Origin: Megascapheus bottae
Taxonomy: Eukaryota > Chordata > Mammalia > Rodentia > Geomyidae
Length of the DNA: 64,000 bases
Reading direction: 5' to 3'
Assembly: GCA_024803745.1 (NCBI GenBank)
Contig: JANJXV010000020.1
Location: 19,136,777-19,200,776 of the forward strand
Position 1 is the stretch's first letter, and every line of letters starts with the position of its first letter. Both the position numbers and the translations under genes were made by a program. The notes beneath the pieces are model-generated. The model ran no database searches. It was not told where the DNA came from and worked only from the letters and a program-made list of their open reading frames with translations. Shown piece by piece: positions 34,016 through 46,320 of the stretch.

Positions 34016-35772
34016 GAAGACCTTGTGTATTTTCAGAGTAGGCATTTCATTCTTGCATCTGACTTGACCAGTGTTCCCTTTTCCCTACTGGAAATGGGCT
34101 AAGATTTTATAAACAAGCATGTGAATATGATCACTTTATTTACTTGGCTTTTGTTTTATCGGATTACCTCAAATGTTGAGTTTACCCAACAATACATATG
34201 CTTCCTTAACAGCTCACACATGCATAGAAGTGACCTGTACCTATTTAAACATATTTAAAGTGAATCGTCATATAACATTTTGATCTGCAACCAAGTATAT
34301 CAATTGATAGTTGAAATGGCAACTCAACTATCAAGCTTTCCTACTTTCCTATTAATTTCTTTTTCACCATCACAACTCACAATAGTTCTGTCATTTTTTA
34401 AAGGATTGGTACCAAGTACTAGATATGTAGGAATCTAACACTAAAAAATATGAAACCACTTTTTGTATTTTTTGTTACAGCATTTTATAACTTTGATTTA
34501 CTTTTCCCATTGTCTTCATAATCTTTGGTAAGAAAATTGCAGCAGCACGATCAACAACTTATTAAGTTTAGCCACAGTCATCCTAGCATCACAGATCAGC
34601 TTGGAGTAAAATCACATGGCAGCTAAAATCATGTGATATTAAAAAGTATCATGTGAATCATGGAGAAGAATGCTAGTCACAGCTCTTAATAAGTATGGCA
34701 GCATTTTTGTCATTCACTTGTCTTTGAATTCAAGGAAGTCTGTCTAACATTCACACATGGCACAATGAGTGTTTTGAATCCCTGTTTAGTTTTTCTAGGT
34801 GAGGAATAATTTCAAATATGAAAAAGAAATAGCATGACCTTAAGTGTTCAATTGAAACAACTGAGAGGACTATGGGATTGGGACACAGGACATCAAAGTG
34901 AAATAATTGAAAGTGACATGAAGTCTCTGGATAAGATCAGAGAAAGTTCCCGTTCAGTTTGTACCACTCCAGGGGTGGGAAATGACACCATATTGTGGTC
35001 AGTATTCACTGTCTACATAAGCCTGAGACAGTTCTTATCTGTGGCCCCACCATGTGAAGCCTTTGAAACAGACTCATATTACCCAAGAGTGCTGAACAGA
35101 ACAGATAGCACAAGGGACAGGGACAGCTGTACCACAACAGCTACCAACCCTCCTAGGGTGTTTCAGGATTGTGTGTAGGTAGTATTTCTCTAGGGTAAGA
35201 TTTTAGACTAGCTTCCATTCTAAATTGGAAAATGATTTCTAATACTTTCTAAATATTTTTCCAAGGAATGGCTTATTTCTTCAAACACTGGAATCTTAAG
35301 TAGTTCAAGTCTCCTCAATATAATGTATAACTTAACAAAATTAAATACAAACTTCCATATCTTCATTTAATTTGTTACTAACAGTTATTCCCTTAGGAGA
35401 TTTTGTATGCCCTGTCTAAGTAGGAATAATTTTCTCTTTGTCTCACTCATAGGTCATTTTGTATAAAGTAGTTTTCCCTATAACTTTTCTATTGTAGTAA
35501 CTTTATTTCTTAAAATCAGATATTAAGCAAACATTGAGCCAAACTAGTGGTACCCACTAACCTGTAAAATTTGAAAATGACAGGCAAGAAATAGAAGAAA
35601 CAAAACTTTATTTTCCCCAGAGATTACTGATGTCTTCTTTGCAAAAAGTGTGATGTCCATTAAAACTCAACAGATATCCACAACAACAAAGGTAGGTGAT
35701 GTCTATGCTACATTTCAGAAAAATCCACTGTTGCAGTTCAGAGCTGGAAGAGCCTTTCAACAATCAAGTTGC
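34016..35772. other. Unique sequence; holds a 114-codon open frame of unknown meaning
   Basis: The frame at 34834-35178 (plus) is hydrophilic and Thr/Ser/Asp-rich ('TDSTRDRDSCTTTATNPP'), unlike the Phe/Leu-rich chance frames elsewhere. I see no domain, start context or splice signals that would make it a gene. The rest is AT-rich with nothing recognised. Confidence 0.35.
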
Positions 35773-35786
35773 CAAATGTATTCTTT

Positions 35787-35981
35787 TTTTTTCTTGCCAG
35801 TCTTGGGGCTTGAACTCAGGGCCTGAACACTGTCCTTCGGCTTTTTCCTCAAGGCTAGCGCTCTACCACTTGAGCCACAGCACCACTTAAGGTTTTTCTA
35901 TGTATGTGGTACCAAGGAATTGAACCTGGATCTTCGTGCATGCTACGCAAACTCTACCACTAGACCAAACTCTCGGGCTGA
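35787..35981 (-). mobile_element. IDL-Geo SINE with perfect target-site duplication
   Basis: Full dimer in reverse. 'caaatgtattcttt' (14 bp, exact) lies at 35773-35786 and 35982-35995, indicating a fairly young insertion. Confidence 0.93.
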
Positions 35982-36782
35982 CAAATGTATTCTTTGACAA
36001 ATAAAAAAGTAAAGCGTCATATCACCAATGGACTATCAAGGTGACATAGCCAGTGAGATCTCCTTCCCTTCTTCTCTCCATTCCCTGGAATAGTAAAAGT
36101 ACAAAAAGAAACCACTATCCAATGGCAATATGCATACACGTAATGCAGTTATTTGGGAATTAAAAGAAAAAAGAATTTTTTAAAAGTTAATGAAGTCTTA
36201 GCCTAATTTTGATTAAGTTCTAGATACTAAGTCCCAGTGATTGTAAATAGAGATTCCCTCCTTGAACACTTGTTCATTTAAAATATGATGTAAAAATCAA
36301 CATTAATAAAATCTTAAAAAAGGTTAATGATGTGTATAATAATTGGACCCAGATTCTAGTTATCACAATTAGATTTGTTTTCAAAAAGAGAATGTTTTGA
36401 AATAAACTAAAACCCCTTGTTCTGATCCACCACCTCTAAAAGTTATCAGTTAGAAATGAGAAAGGACTCAGCCGGTTTTCATGAGTGCTCTTCTTTTCCC
36501 CATGTAGTGATGTCTCCATATGTTTACTTTTCAGTGTTGTTCCCTGCTATGATTTGAAGCTGTCTTGATAGATAGGGCTCCTCCTTCTTTCCAAACAGAT
36601 AAATCCAGTGTAATTTGTCTCAAGGATCAAGACAAGGGATGCTTAGGAGACTGCTGTTCTTGCAGTCATCTGATAAGAGGACAGCAGTTGCAATCTTGAG
36701 ATGTGAAATCGCCTGGGAGTCTCCAAACATCATTTAGCAAGTGACAAATAACCAGGGCAAGGAACATGATTGCATTCCTCAT

Positions 36783-36855
36783 TAACCAATCAGGGCCATT
36801 TGGTAACCAGGGTATCACCTGGAAGTAATAGATATCCAAGATGCCTGAAATATAA
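36783..36855 (+). promoter_or_regulatory. CCAAT plus TATA motif pair, possible promoter or LTR core
   Basis: 'taaccaatcagggcc' (CCAAT box) near 36783-36797 and 'atataaagta' (TATAAA) near 36849-36858, about 65 bases apart. This spacing is typical of a core promoter. No transcript or gene is visible downstream, and chance is possible. Confidence 0.25.
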
Positions 36856-37668
36856 AGTACACTCAGGCTTGCTTGCCTGGACAAATCCCCGAGAGAAGAA
36901 AAACGTATAGTGCAGTTACTCGGATGCCATGTATGGAGTTATTAGCCAGCTGGGCAGAGCGAGTGACATTTGCTTGAGGCGGGGTGTGGGCACAGTACTT
37001 CAAGCAATCTGGCTTTTATCTTCCCTAGTAGTTGGCAAACTCAGGCATCATTCCTCACTACTCCCCCTTATAACTGAAGCAGTCATCTTAGGGGTGAGAT
37101 GATTTATTATACATTTCACATAATGTTACTTAAAGAGCTTTCCAAATGAAACAGACCTCCTGGAAAACATGTCCACGTCAAAATAGAATTTAGGGTGGCA
37201 GTTCCAACTCTAGTTGGGCCTGATTGACCTCAATCATTTCTGGCACCCTTGCGTTCTTGAGTTCTTCCTTTGTACTTTCAGAGGAGCCCGAGTCAAGTTG
37301 CAACCTCTTTAGATAGTGGAGAGACAAAACGTGAGATGCAAGCTCCATTTCTCTCAATAAGCCAAGGAGCTCTGAGGGTTACACAGGAGAGGAAAAACAA
37401 AACAAAACAAAACTTCAGCGTTTCCTCTTTCTTCCTCGCTTCTATTTAGTTTCCTCATCCTGATAAAGGGTGGGTGAAGATAGTACTTGGTCCCAAATGA
37501 CTCTTGGGTTTTTAGCTTTCTTTGTTCCTCCCGTGTCTGACCTGCTTTACTCAGGACAAAGCTATGGAATTAGCTGGAAAGAAATTCTCCAATGAAGCAG
37601 AGACCAAAGGAAAAGAAATATGCATTTACAGGTGTACATGGAAGATGGGGACAGCTTTGTTACCCCAG

Positions 37669-37714
37669 TGACTCAGTCAGCCTTATGCTTCCCTTTAATC
37701 AGGACTATAAATAG
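37669..37714 (+). promoter_or_regulatory. AP-1/MARE-like site plus strong TATA box
   Basis: 'tgactcagtca' at 37669-37679 is a consensus AP-1-type site. The near-ideal TATA box 'tataaatag' at 37706-37714 is 27 bases further on, with a G-rich segment after it. No coding exon is recognised downstream, so function is inference. Confidence 0.3.
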
Positions 37715-39387
37715 GGCATGTGCTGAGGATGGGTTGTGGTGGGGTGGGAAGGGGGATGCTTATGGTCTGAACATGGAGGGGTTACATCTGTTTTATTTCT
37801 TATGCCCTTTACATTCATGAGATCATTCTCGTGAAAAGCAGATCTGTGCTGTGCCATTTCCTGTTCTGGCTACAGTCTTTTATCATGACAAGAAGTTATC
37901 AGGTTTCTAATGCTTGAGGACTTTTTCAGAAAGGTAACTAGTGGGTAGTAAGACTGTACTCACAATGGTATACTGAGTGTCTCTAGATGTGAGACTGTCA
38001 GGAAAGGGAGAGCCATCTTTCCCTCTGTATCTCACTCTGACCATGAGAACCTTCACAAAAAGGCTCTGACTTGCTCCTGCACCTCCAGATAGACTTCAGA
38101 TGCCCACGTTTTTTTGCCTATGGTTCTTTACAGCCCAAATGTCATTCTTAGTGACAGTCAGATTGTATCAGGTAGGGCCAAGGCAGTATAGTTTCCAATT
38201 ATCATCAAAGCATTTCCCCGCCATTACTATGCTAAGACTTCTTCAGGCTGTTAATACAGAGAAGATCAAAAATAGGACAAGATATAATAAGAACCTTTCC
38301 TTCCTGGCCTTGAGTAGAATCAGAATATTTAATGGTACAACCCTTTCAAGCTCTTCTTTTTTGAAAGTGGGTTTCGTGCTTGTGAAAGCTGCTGAGTTGA
38401 CAACCTGGGAGACTATGGATAGAAAACTGATAAGCATTCCTTCCTAGCTTTTTGCTAGTCTTCCCTGAAGGTAAAAGTCTCAAGAAGAGAGAGGTTAGTA
38501 CTTTTTCCAACTACTTTTAATTGTTGCATTTGGGAAGAAGGAGGTATTATCCAAGCTAATTATGAAGAATATTTCAAGATGGGCTATGTTTCCTTTCAGA
38601 TCAAAGCTCCAATTTACAGATCATTTCATATATGAAACTTCCAAACTACCCAGCTAGTCCCAGTTGTGAAATCCTATGTGTTCTTAAGTGAACTCCATAG
38701 CTTTGCAAGCATGTTTTGCAAGGCATTGTATATGATTGAAGTTTTAGAAACTCAGCCTCTGGCTTAAGATAGAATATTTGCTTAATACCCAGAACTTGCT
38801 TATGAAATGCCCATCTTTATTAATGCTGGCCCATGTATAGACTAAGAGGAGCTAACGACTTCTGTGCTAGGTTGGACATTGTGATGCATACAAAAACCTT
38901 TAAAATCTTAGTGAAATACAGCTCAAAATCCAACCTGTTTCCTATATAGAACTTACATGATATTCCATAACTTTGCAGTAGGGAATAAGTTGATGCATTT
39001 CACAGAGATTCTGAAATTCTATATATAGCTTATTCTGAGTTGATGAATACTTTTTCTCTCTCCTAAGTGTGTGCCTTCCTTGTGTTTAATTTTCAAAGGA
39101 CATCTCTGTGGCACCCCATCTTTTGAGCACCTCTCTTTTAGGTCATTTCCCTTCTTCACTTTTCTTCAGTTCTGGGACAATTTCACAAGTCCCACCCAGA
39201 AAACAGGTAAAAAACAGTAAATTAAACATTTAAGTTCATTTGTTACTTTCAAGAGTTCAACACTTCCTTGTGTGTGTTGTCTTCTCATCTCCTGAGTGAT
39301 TTTTTTATTTTTGAGTCTGAGGGTTTTTAAAATAATATATTTGTGTACCTGATATGTAGCATGAAGACTGATAAAACTAAATTATGA

Positions 39388-39620
39388 GTAGGTGCCAATG
39401 CTTCATGCCTACCCTTCTCAGGAGGCTGAGATCTGAAAATCTCAGTGCAAAAAAAACCAGCCCAAGCAGAGAGGCTATGAGACTGTTATTTCAAATTAAT
39501 CAGAAAAAAATCTAGAAGTGGCAGTGTTGCTCAAAGGGTAGAGTGTCAGCCTTGAGCAGAAGCGGTAAGGGAAACCACAAGCCACTGAGGTCAAGCCTCA
39601 GTACCTACATACACAAAAAT
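39388..39620 (+). mobile_element. B1/Alu-like plus Geo-like dimeric SINE, diverged
   Basis: 'cttcatgcctacccttctca', 'ggaggctgagatctgaaaat', 'gtggcagtgttgctcaaagg' and 'gagtgtcagccttgagcaga' in order. Confidence 0.8.
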
Positions 39621-40574
39621 GAAGATATTAGTGTGTATGCATGAAACGGTTGGTTTGTAATGCTATATCTCATATAGTAAGAGAAGAAAGGAGTTCCTTA
39701 ATGAACATGGTCTTTTTAAGAAAAAGAAACTCAGAAAAATAACACCTAACTTGTAAAGAATGGAAATCCGTAATTAAATATAGCATTTCTATCTCCTAAG
39801 TCATATTGAATGCCAACACAAACATAACCACATCACCTGCTCTTAATTTTAAAAAAGGAAAGAAAAGAAAAGCTAAAGTAAAGAGCTCCTCCTTTTCCAC
39901 TGAACGTTGTTCTAGAGAGTTCATGAGGTTAAGCGCATGACACTGGTTTCGATTGGAAGCCTGTCAAGCAGGATTTCTTTGCCCTCTGGACAAATGGTTT
40001 GTCTATTTCAGGAATTTTGAATAATTATTACTATTCTGAAGCCAGGAGAAATTTACCTTTCACAAGTAGAGAGCCTGTGGCATTCACTTAATCCCATTGC
40101 CTGGGTGCGTGAAATCAGTTCTGCTCTGCAGAACTACTGTTCCAAGTGCATAAAGAGTGTTTGAACTCATTTTTTGGGACTTGATGAAAAACGAAGCTCT
40201 TGTGGCATTGCTTATATAGTGACATGGCATCCCTGCACTTACTGGAAGGAAATCCCCTCCCAAATGCAATGTCGTAAGAGATGCTGACAGCTTTTCCCAG
40301 GGTATCCAATGTCCTCACTCCCCACCCCCGAACTGCACAAGGCAAGGATTTTGTGCTTGTATCCATGACACTCAAGTTCTTTCCAAGTGTCTTTTCCCAC
40401 TATACCTACTCTTCATTTCCATACAGTTAACCTATAAGTAGCCTAACTCTTAGTAGCGAAGTCATTTGTACTGAGATCATTCCTATGTTGTTATGAAGTG
40501 AGTAGCCGAATAAATGCAATTCTTCCACAGTCAAGCTTTTGGAACTCAACTCACATCTGAGTTCCTTTTTACTG
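39621..40574. other. Unique sequence
   Basis: Nothing recognised. The frames at 40084-40375 (minus) overlap each other and lack domains. Confidence 0.45.
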
Positions 40575-40762
40575 GAACCAGTGTAACAGCAATATTCACA
40601 AAACAATATGTCGGAAATGAACTTTACAACTTGGGAGGGGGTGCAGGGAAGGAAAGCGAGAGGAAAACATGGGAAGAGGTTACAGTGTTTGAGAAGTAAT
40701 GTACTCCCTCACTACTTTATGGATGTCAGTGTAACCCCTCTATACATTCAAAAATCCAAAAA
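40575..40762 (+). mobile_element. Probable LINE-1 3'UTR fragment (family X), plus orientation
   Basis: 'ccagtgtaacagcaatattc', 'caatatgtcggaaatgaact', 'ttacaacttgggagggggtg', 'gaagtaatgtactccctcac' and 'gtaacccctctatacattca' match the reverse complement of 30727-30930 in order. Confidence 0.65.
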
Positions 40763-41111
40763 AGAGAGAACTTGGAACTGGTAACCACTGATCAAACTTT
40801 CCTGTATGGTCATTTAAAGAGCAAAGCTTCCTTCATTTTTATCTCTCTCAAACTATCCCTTGGTGGTTTCTTTTGTTTTGGAATCATTTTTTACCATGCA
40901 TAACAAGTGCTGTTAAATCATGTGGGATTACCACACCAAATTCCCAGGGAAGAGAATAGCTGTGAGTATTTTTGTATGCCTCAATATTGTCGTTCTAATG
41001 ATGCCTCAGATTACTGGAGTAATTTTCACAAAGAATCCCTCAAGCAGTTCACATCTTAGGAATTATTTCACTTAGAATGGGAAGCCCATCAGTTCGGAGG
41101 GAGACTTTATA

Positions 41112-41113
<2 letters not shown>

Positions 41114-41154
<41 letters not shown>
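41114..41154 (+). repeat. (GT)n microsatellite
   Basis: About 41 bases of uninterrupted GT. Confidence 0.97.
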
Positions 41155-41155
<1 letters not shown>

Positions 41156-41184
41156 CTACATAAAAAGAGCAAGATCAAACTCTA

Positions 41185-41410
41185 TTTTTTATTGTTACTA
41201 GAAAAAGTGTTGTAGAGAGGAGTTGCAGTTACATAAGTCAGGTAAATGAGAACATTTCATTTTGGACAATGTGCCCCTTCCCTTGTTCTCTCACAGTTTT
41301 TTCTCCCACCCTCACCAACAAGTTGGATAGTTCATTTTCTACATAGTTTCTACTAAGTATCACTGCTGCATTTGTTCACACTTTGTCTCTCCATTTCTGT
41401 GCTTCTCGTT
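41185..41410 (-). mobile_element. Probable LINE-1 3'UTR fragment (family X), minus orientation
   Basis: 'tttttattgttactag' (reverse A-tail), 'tagagaggagttgcagttac', 'caacaagttggatagttcat' and 'agtatcactgctgcatttgt' match 30727-30930 in the same orientation. More diverged than the other two copies. Confidence 0.6.
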
Positions 41411-42268
41411 ACTCCCTCCAAACAGATATTTGGAAGCAGTGTAGTATAGAATAATCATCTCTGTGCTCTTGTGTAACATGAGGATTTCTAATTTGGTGGG
41501 GAAAGTTACATGTTTTCTTGGAAAACAATCAATTCAAGGCAGTTAGACTTTTAACCCAAGTGAAACAAACACTTCATGAATCCCTAAACTATTATGAAAG
41601 CTATATAATTGAGCTGTCCAAGTTAAAAGGTAATAATCATGATATTTATAAGCCTACTGCTATAGATAGTATTTTCTCTACAGTTCTGCTTATTTTTAAA
41701 TTAATTTTGTCATGGTCATTTTAGTACTAAGAGGCTTTCTGATTTAAAGAATTCATCTCTTTAATCTTATATAATTTGTAAGTATACCTTATCACTCAAT
41801 CTTTGTAGTTGTACTTTCTCTTATATCATCATCTCAGAAACAGTAAGAAAAACAATATAGCTTTAATGACATTTACTTATTTACTGAGTGTTTTGAGCTC
41901 AATAGATAAATTTAAATATCCCCCAAGAAGCATTTTTAATTGATGCTTAATGACATAAGCTGGCTAAACTTTTGAGCTGTGAACATGTTGATAGTACGTT
42001 CTACCTCAGAAGTTTACATCTTAGAGACTACATGGAGCTATGTGAATTCAAGTGGCCACAAACTGAGAAATCTTGATTTACAAACTTTTACTTTGTTAAG
42101 ATTTGGGTGTCCAGATTTTGTCTTTTAGCCTTGATGTACAGCAATATTTTACATGACTTTTTCCCTCTGATCCTTTCAGAACTGCAACATTGAGAAATTC
42201 ATTGTAGGTACAGTGTTGTGAAGCACATGGCTAGGGCTTGTGCAACTTGCCTACCACACTTTATACCC
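41411..42268. other. Unique AT-rich sequence
   Basis: Nothing recognised. Confidence 0.5.
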
Positions 42269-42467
42269 TTTTTTGGTGCCAGTCCTAGGGCTTGAACTCA
42301 GGGCCTGAGCACTGTCCTTGGACTTTCTCAAGGATAGTGCTGCTCTACCACTTGAGTCACAGCCCCACTTCCAGCTTTTTTCTATGTATGTAGTACCAAG
42401 GAATCAAACCTGGGTCTTCATGCATGCTAGGCAAGTACTCTACCACTAGGCCAAACTCCCAGCCCCA
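42269..42467 (-). mobile_element. IDL-Geo SINE, full-length
   Basis: T-rich head, Geo then ID-like monomer ending 'ctaggccaaactcccagccc'. No clear target-site duplication. Confidence 0.9.
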
Positions 42468-42696
42468 TATACTGTACATCTCTTGGAGTTCCCATCTTCA
42501 TCCTGGGCCCTGGAAACTACTGTCTTACTCTGCTTCCACAGGCTTGGTTTTCTTTAGATTCTTCACCCAAATAGAACTGTGCAACCTTTGCCTTTTTGTT
42601 ATTGGTTTAGTTCCCTTGTGTATGTCCTCAGTGTTCATCTATATTCTTATATATATATACAAATATTTCTTTCTTTTTAAAAGTTGAATCATGTTG

Positions 42697-42710
42697 CATT
42701 GTGTGTGTAT

Positions 42711-42742
<32 letters not shown>
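42697..42742 (+). repeat. (TG)n microsatellite, interrupted once
   Basis: TG units with one 'tatgg' interruption near 42709. Confidence 0.95.
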
Positions 42743-42743
<1 letters not shown>

Positions 42744-43844
42744 CCTCCATTGTTTTTCATAGAAGCAATGCTGATTTACATTCCTACTAATTGGGTACAA
42801 GGCTTCTAATTTCACCAAATTTTGCCAACAGGTGTTCGCAATCCTTATAGCTTTGCAGTTCCCTACTTGTTTATGATGGCAGGCACCTTTCATATACCTT
42901 CTTCTTTGGAGAAATGTATATTCAATTCTGTTGACTATTCCAAAATCAGATTTGTATTCATTTCTCTCTCTCATTTTAGGAATTGAGGGTCTAGATTTGA
43001 AAATGACATTTCCACTAGTACACTACTTCTATTGCTACCATTTAAGTGAACACTGGAAAAAATTGTCTTTGATTTAAAAAAAAACGTTGGTTTCTGTTAG
43101 ACAAGTGAACAGGAAGTCTGGTGCTTGCTTTTGCAACTTCGTGTAGTTGTGTTATCTCTGTGATATTTTAATTCTTATAGACTTTACAACATTATAGGTC
43201 CTGATATTAAGCTATATATTACCCTTTAGTGGGTGGGGTGCTATTCAAGTGTGGCAAGGAAAGGTGCCATTCAGATCTCCTCTTAACAAAGACCTATTGG
43301 GTACACATGGGGAAGGGAAATTCACTGAAAGCCTTCAGCTCCAGCAAGTGTCTCTGAGACCCATTGAAGCATTTCAGTGAAGGCCAGACTCCCCCTAGAT
43401 AACTCCTAGACAATTACTGGGGCACAGAAAAGCTCTTAATGCTGGCCATTCCATCTCCTGAAGAACTTCATTCTCTAGGCAATCTTTAAAATTCTTTTTG
43501 TGTTTCTGTGTGCATACACTAAGTACAGCTTATTTTTAAAATAAGCTGTATCATTTGTGTTCAAATCTGAGATAATATGCGCACAGTTTTACATCCTTGT
43601 GTGTTTATAAATTGGTAACAGATACGCTTAAGCAATGTGAATCATGACATCTCAAAGATCATTCAGGAACCTATTCACCTAGTGTCCAATGGATGATAGT
43701 GCATTTTGTGTTGTAACACATCATGTGGTGATTGTATAAGGTAAATAAAGGCATTTAGAAGGTGAAATGCCAGCTACCACCTGAGTCAGGTAAATTTACT
43801 AGAAATAATATCAATATATTTCACTGAATTAGCTAACCTGAAGG
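42743..43844. other. Unique sequence
   Basis: Nothing recognised. Confidence 0.45.
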
Positions 43845-43945
43845 TTAGTAAAGCAACCTGTCTACATTCACCGAGCTAGGATTCATCTCAACCAAGATTT
43901 GAACCCACATCACTTAATTTTAAGCTTGTGCCACGCCAAAGAAGT
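43845..43945 (+). mobile_element. MIR SINE 3' part
   Basis: 'aaggttagtaaagcaacctg', 'ttcaccgagctaggattcat' and 'aagatttgaacccacatcac' match the MIR 3' segment in order. Confidence 0.6.
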
Positions 43946-44504
43946 CATTCTCTTCATTTGACAGCATGAAAAGCTATCACATAGGTGAGGAAAAGTTGAG
44001 ATCTTTAAGCCTCCAGCTGTACTGTGAAACTCCACAGGGGACTTGGGGATCAGATAATATTATATTAGAAATTAAATCATAAAAGTCTGTGAGCAGCTCC
44101 ATTACTGGAGAGATCTGGACCACTGCAGTGCAGTGATTAGAGCTCCATGTGAATCCTTCAGTAGCTTAGGCTGTTTCCCTTTGGTACTTCACTTCAAGCA
44201 CACCAAAACCTTACCTGAGTATTGAAGAAAAGACCTGAAAGGCCCTCAGAGCTGACCCAAGATAGAATCCTGGCTTGATTTATCCCAGATTTTTGCTCAT
44301 AGCCAGCAGCAACCATATATGCTGTGCAGGCAGCACTTTAAGTTCCCAGAGGGATGAAAAGCTTCATCACTCAGCAACCACTTTGGCAGACGATAGGGTG
44401 ACATTGATTGGCTCTGAATAAGTGAGTAACTGAATCAGTCTCTGAATCTCTAGAGGAAAAAAATGATAGGAACAAAAGCATTCTGATGATTTAAAAAACA
44501 CGCA

Positions 44505-44505
<1 letters not shown>
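43946..44505. other. Unique sequence
   Basis: Nothing recognised between the MIR remnant and the CA repeat. Confidence 0.45.

Positions 44506-44542
<37 letters not shown>
44506..44542 (+). repeat. (CA)n microsatellite
   Basis: About 37 bases of CA, preceded by 'cacgcag'. Confidence 0.96.
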
Positions 44543-44544
<2 letters not shown>

Positions 44545-44679
44545 CTTTTCATCCCAATATTTAAAAACTTCACAAATCTGTAAAAACCTAATCTAACAAA
44601 AGGAAGAAAGACACACAAATGTATAATACATCACATGCTGATATTTGCAAGGAAGAAGAGTGAAGAGAAGTAGGGAACA

Positions 44680-45230
44680 GTGTGGGGAGGAGTTCATGGA
44701 TGCTGTTTCTCCACTGTGGTCAGTGAAGAAAGGACTGTGTGACAAGAGAGCTGTGGAAAGACAACAGCAAGAACAAGGTGGTGTTATGAGCCTGCAAACA
44801 AATCAAGTGGCTGTATTAGGTTGAGGATAGGGAAGTGGTAGGCAAGGGAAGGGATGAAGCAGGGCTGGTCTTTTCCATGTTAGACAGTGAGGCTGAGCTG
44901 GTCCCTGACGCTGCAGACTATGTGGTCAGACTGGGTACCACTTTGCAAGTGATGGAGATGATCTGGTATACACCATTTCAGGCTATGGGACTGGGCCACT
45001 TTTCAGGATACTCTAGGACTTCAGGCTTTTACTGTGAAGTCCAAATGAAAGTGATAGGATGGGAAGAGTCTTGAGCAAAGTATTAACAGGATGATAGTTC
45101 ATAGCATAAAGGAACCACTGTGAATAAAATAAAAAAGGTACAGAAACTGAAAAACTATTAGGAAGGTACTCTAGTTGTTCAGGAAGAGCTGATGGTTGGA
45201 ACCAAAGAAAATCGGTTTATCTTGAAAGCT
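44680..45230 (+). mobile_element. L2-type LINE fragment
   Basis: 'gacaagagagctgtggaaag', 'gaacaaggtggtgttatgag', 'tgggaagagtcttgagcaaa', 'ggaaccactgtgaataaaat' and 'ggtactctagttgttcagga' keep the order of an old LINE that I recall as L2. The 79-codon frame at 44835-45074 lies in it and is not a host gene. Confidence 0.5.
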
Positions 45231-45539
45231 CATGAGATCTGGATGTATTTCGAAATTCTACCTTGTCAGGCTCTACTCATTACTTAGATATGAAAGACAA
45301 AGAGTAGTTTACACGTGAATTGGGGGTGATTATAGCATTTGTAAAAATCAGAGAGGAGACAATTATTTGAAGGCTGAAAAATGAAAAATGAAAAAAGGGT
45401 TCACCTTTATATAAACAAGCAGAGTAAACAATTGGATACAGTTTAGAGATTTGTTCCAAATGGGGCGACCTAAGTAAAGACACAGACCTAGAAAGATCAT
45501 GATGGATGTGAATCAGCTCACAGTGGAAAATTGTTTAGT

Positions 45540-45715
45540 ATGTACCAGGCATTATTTTAGATGCTTGAATTGTATTAACTCAAGATTATTGGCAACCCTG
45601 GAAGGTAGCTTTTATTATCCAATATTTGGGTAAATTGAGGCACCAGAAAGTTCAAGCAATCTGTCATCACAACACTGTAAAAAAGTGGAAGAGGCAAGAT
45701 CATACACAGAATGGC
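45540..45715 (+). mobile_element. MIR SINE
   Basis: 'gtaccaggcattattttaga', 'aattgtattaactcaagatt', 'cctggaaggtagcttttatt', 'gggtaaattgaggcaccaga' and 'gttcaagcaatctgtc' are a clear MIR core and 3' end. Confidence 0.85.
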
Positions 45716-46320
45716 AAATATTGAAACTTCTACAGGGAAGGCTCAGGCTCTACACTATTGCCTTCAGAGCTTTCTGTTCCACTGCTTATTCATCAATATT
45801 GTTCAGATTAAAAGAAATTAAAAGAATACAGATCAGAGAGTTTAGTGCCATTTAAATTTTAAGCTCTTGAAATCATTAACAGAAGAAAAAAGCAAGTTCA
45901 TAAACAATTGTTAAAAGCACAATAGAAAACTCACACACGTTTACTTAAAGGAAATGTAAGCAACCATAGGCAAGAAGCAAAGCTATGCTTCATCTCCTTC
46001 TATTTTTCACACTTTATTTGTGCACGTAAAACATTTTTCAAAAAGAAAATTTTTAAACAGTAAAAAAAGTCTGTGTCTACAAATTAATAAAATATGACTT
46101 GAAACAAACCGGGTTTGTTTTTGTTGATTGGATTCTAAGCACTAATTTACCAGGAATGCATTGTTCTTAATATACTTTCCATTATATAGCGACCACAATG
46201 GCTCATCTATAATAAGCATGACCTTCTTTTCTAGGAATAACATTCATTGTGAGCACCTTTATTTTTAACCCTTTTATTATCATCTATGTACCTAGCCATT
46301 CAAAGTAATGTTCATAATGA
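45716..46320. other. Unique AT-rich sequence
   Basis: Nothing recognised. Confidence 0.45.

Larger units (their letters stand above)
35996..39387. other. Long unique, repeat-free stretch
   Basis: About 3.4 kb without a SINE, LINE or microsatellite, the least repeat-loaded part of the window. It holds the two promoter-like motif clusters listed separately. Open frames up to 115 codons (38100-38447) show no domain. Confidence 0.5.
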
